This document shows positions 61,830 through 64,000 of a DNA stretch of 64,000 bases, in pieces (positions within the stretch are counted from its first letter, which is position 1; each line of letters opens with the position of its first letter). The position numbers and the translations under genes were made by a program. A model generated the notes under the pieces. That model ran no database searches, was not told the origin of the DNA, and was given only the letters and a program-made list of their open reading frames with translations. The stretch comes from Cerrena zonata (taxonomy: Eukaryota > Basidiomycota > Agaricomycetes > Polyporales > Cerrenaceae): contig JASBNA010000022.1 in assembly GCA_038087015.1 (NCBI GenBank), forward strand, positions 248,001-312,000. The letters are read 5' to 3'.

Positions 61830-62771
61830 TCTCAAGGTTAGGAGATCTACTTCGATAACTGAATGATACGGTTTCCAGCTGCAAGAGGTTCCACAAAATG
61901 ACATATGTACCCTTCATCCTCCTACTATCACGACGATTACAATCGAACCTTCTTTTTGTGGTTATTATCACCTGTATCATGAACCCGCCGTCCCAAATAA
62001 CCTTTACTTAAGATGATGAAAATCTCGTAGTCACCATAGAGTCACCTGCTCTGAGCCGTCGTGGAGATATATATACTGGTATAATATAATGCTGGTAACT
62101 TGAGATTTCCCCAGCCTTGAATAAGCTGTTCGTGATCTACATAGAAACGTGATTGGACGAGCTCAGCGGAATGGTCTTACCTCCCAACCGTATTGGCAGT
62201 ATATGTCATCGTTAAATATGCTATTCCCTCCGCTCACCACTGCACTGCGGATTTGTTACAAAACTAATGCTAGCTATCAACTCCTTCCCTTACAGAACAT
62301 CTGGAGGCCTTAATCGATGCATCGATGATCATCGGAGCGGAGGTGCATCAAGTCCGCGAATGACATGAGGTAACTCCCAGGCTCAAGCTGCTTATCAGCA
62401 CTGAGTCGCACTGACGATGCATATGATGAGGACATCGATCTCGCTGTCTCTTGGGTCTATCTATACCAATCCAAGCTCAATGTCATTCACCCTGCCCCCT
62501 TTAAAGTCTCTGTTACAATTCGGCGATACTCGCCAACCGCCGCGTACTTGTACGAGCGATGTCGGGTATAAGGATTTTTCTAAGATCCTCGCCCATGAGA
62601 CTAGACGGACGTGCGTATAACCACTTGTGTATAATGTAAAACTCAACCAAGTATGTAACGATGTAGTACCATCCCCGCTCTCGAAATGTTACTGCCATAT
62701 AAAAAACGCCATTGCGTCTCGAACATGGGCAATGGAATGCGTCTGAGTAGGCATACTAGTTGGGCCCACGA
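61830..62771. other. Spacer between SIN3 fragment and F-box gene B
   Basis: No credible gene. Frames at 62417-62620 (+) and 62461-62646 (-) are random. A first exon of gene B may lie in the last 100 bp, since GCCATATAG at about 62800 looks like an acceptor. Confidence 0.4.
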
Positions 62772-64000
62772 ATGTTTACACCGATTCTAATTGTCTGCCA
62801 TATAGGGACGTCCTTACCACTACCACACGAGATTCACAATTACATCCTCGAGACGTTTTGGAATCATAAAGACATCGAATGTTCTAGTCCCGAAACCATC
62901 CTTGCATGTTCACTGACTTGTAAGGTTTGGTCTAACGTCGCTCGCCGTCATATGTTTCGTGTCATCATCCTAAAGTCTTGGAATCAGCTCCAACGATTTA
63001 CTTCCCTAGTCATCGATGACAAGAATGTTATTGGATGGGTGCGGAGAGTGCGACTGTGCGGATCTCTCCCTCCCTTCGATAAAACATCCGCCGGGAAAGA
63101 GTTACCACCTGAATGGGGAGTGCGAGACCGTTGGATCTATTATTTCCCATACTCGTTGGCCCCCCGTATCCGTGACAAAACTAGCATAACCTATCAACCA
63201 TTCAATATTAGGATCCTCGAACTATTCGACTTTTCCCATATCAGTGGAGCTGTCGAAGATTGCGAATGGTTCGGATTCTGGATTCAACATTTACCGTGGT
63301 TGGAAAACGTTGACACCCTGTATCTGAAGAGTTGCGAGATGGCTTCGAACGCCATGGTCGCAATCGGACGTTCGTTGCCCCGACTACGAAGGGTTGGACT
63401 CACAAATTGTGACTTCACTTCCAAAAATCACGCTACGGTTACAGATCTTTCATCATCCCCATCTAGTATACTTAATGATGAGGAGTCACTGAAGCTGTTC
63501 TCAGAAATGTGTGCTCGTAATGGCCAAGACGTCAACGAGGTCCTTCGAGACAGAATACCCCGGAACGGCGTGAAGTATACCCTCATGTATCCAGCTCCCT
63601 TCATCGAGTCACTCTATGTGAACAACATGTCGTCGCAGTACATGTGTACAGATCTTCACTCGCTCTATGGATGGATTATGCCCAATTATATCAAGCACAG
63701 CTTACGAACTCTAGATTTATCGGCAGAACTGGATCTTAAAATGACTGCGTGGTTCATCAACGAGCTTGGATCCTCTCCAGGCTTGCAACACCTCAGAATA
63801 TGGTTTCCTTGTGATGTGGGGCTACGTAAGTCTTTTCACTATGATGATAGTTGTTATTATATGATTTTTTTCTCTAGTGGAGCGTTTCGGTTACTGTTTT
63901 TCGAAATTAACCAACCTGAGATCCATTACCTTGCATGGTGAAAAGCTTGAAGGTTTCCAAGTCGAGACGTTCCTCCATATTCTATCCGACTTGAATGCTC
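62772..64000 (+). CDS. F-box/LRR-like protein B (tandem duplicate, runs off the window)
   Basis: Strongly similar to the gene at 59732: LPHEIHNYILETFWNHKDIE, CSSPETILACSLTCKVWSNV, MFRVIILKSWNQLQRF, RVRLCGSLPPFDKTSAGKEL, WGVRDRWIYYFPYSLAPRIR, ILELFDFSHISGAVEDCEWF. The intron equivalent to the one in gene A begins GTAAGT just after CDVGL (about 63826) and ends CTCTAG near 63880, continuing ERFGYCFSKLTNLRSITLHG to the window edge. The middle segment after SKNHA differs from gene A (longer, with LNDEESLKLFSEMCARNGQD). The first in-frame ATG is at 62772, but its leader (MFTPILIVCHIGTS) has no counterpart in gene A, so the start is uncertain. Confidence 0.75.

Overview
This window is nuclear DNA from a filamentous fungus, almost certainly a basidiomycete of the Agaricomycetes. 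Nearly every gene is split by short introns (about 50-80 nt) with GT-AG ends. The families present also fit: a TOK1-type outward K+ channel, a CYP53-like P450, several F-box/LRR proteins, an orphan seven-helix membrane protein of a type common in mushrooms, and a SIN3 co-repressor. No prokaryotic features, rRNA, tRNA, CRISPR array or intact transposon was found. Gene models were built by hand from splice signals and reading-frame continuity. Overall spans are firmer than individual exon borders.

Left part (1-17.5 kb): the 3' end of an unknown gene; a MutT/MTH1-like Nudix hydrolase convergent with a D-amino-acid oxidase; a 569-residue low-complexity protein; a SYLF (Ysc84)-SH3 actin-patch protein; two Old Yellow Enzyme (OYE) paralogues flanking an F-box gene; and a glyoxylate/hydroxypyruvate reductase-like dehydrogenase.

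Middle part (17.7-32.5 kb): a TOK1 channel divergent from orotate phosphoribosyltransferase (pyrimidine synthesis), a CYP53-like (benzoate 4-hydroxylase type) P450, a small heat-shock protein with a long Q/P/S-rich N-terminus, an acetoin/butanediol-type short-chain dehydrogenase, a possible very small gene, and an orphan multi-pass membrane protein.

Right part (33-64 kb): a C2H2 zinc-finger protein, a bZIP factor, an archaemetzincin protease, an F-box gene, a third OYE copy carrying a frameshift, a secreted GDSL esterase, a degraded ORF, a microsomal-type epoxide hydrolase, an MFS drug-type exporter, a metallo-beta-lactamase-fold hydrolase, SIN3, and two closely related F-box-type genes. Between those two lies a duplicated copy of the SIN3 promoter and first codons.

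Functionally the window is a mosaic of housekeeping genes (SIN3, OPRTase, K+ channel, Nudix, GRHPR-like) and expandable redox/detoxification genes (three OYEs, CYP53, epoxide hydrolase, SDR, DAAO, MFS). No polyketide synthase, NRPS or terpene synthase is present, so I do not call a biosynthetic cluster. The points most worth a second look are the SIN3 5'-end/F-box segmental duplication, the decaying third OYE with an apparently exonised intron, two GC-AG introns sharing the same unusual donor, and small degraded genes between intact ones.
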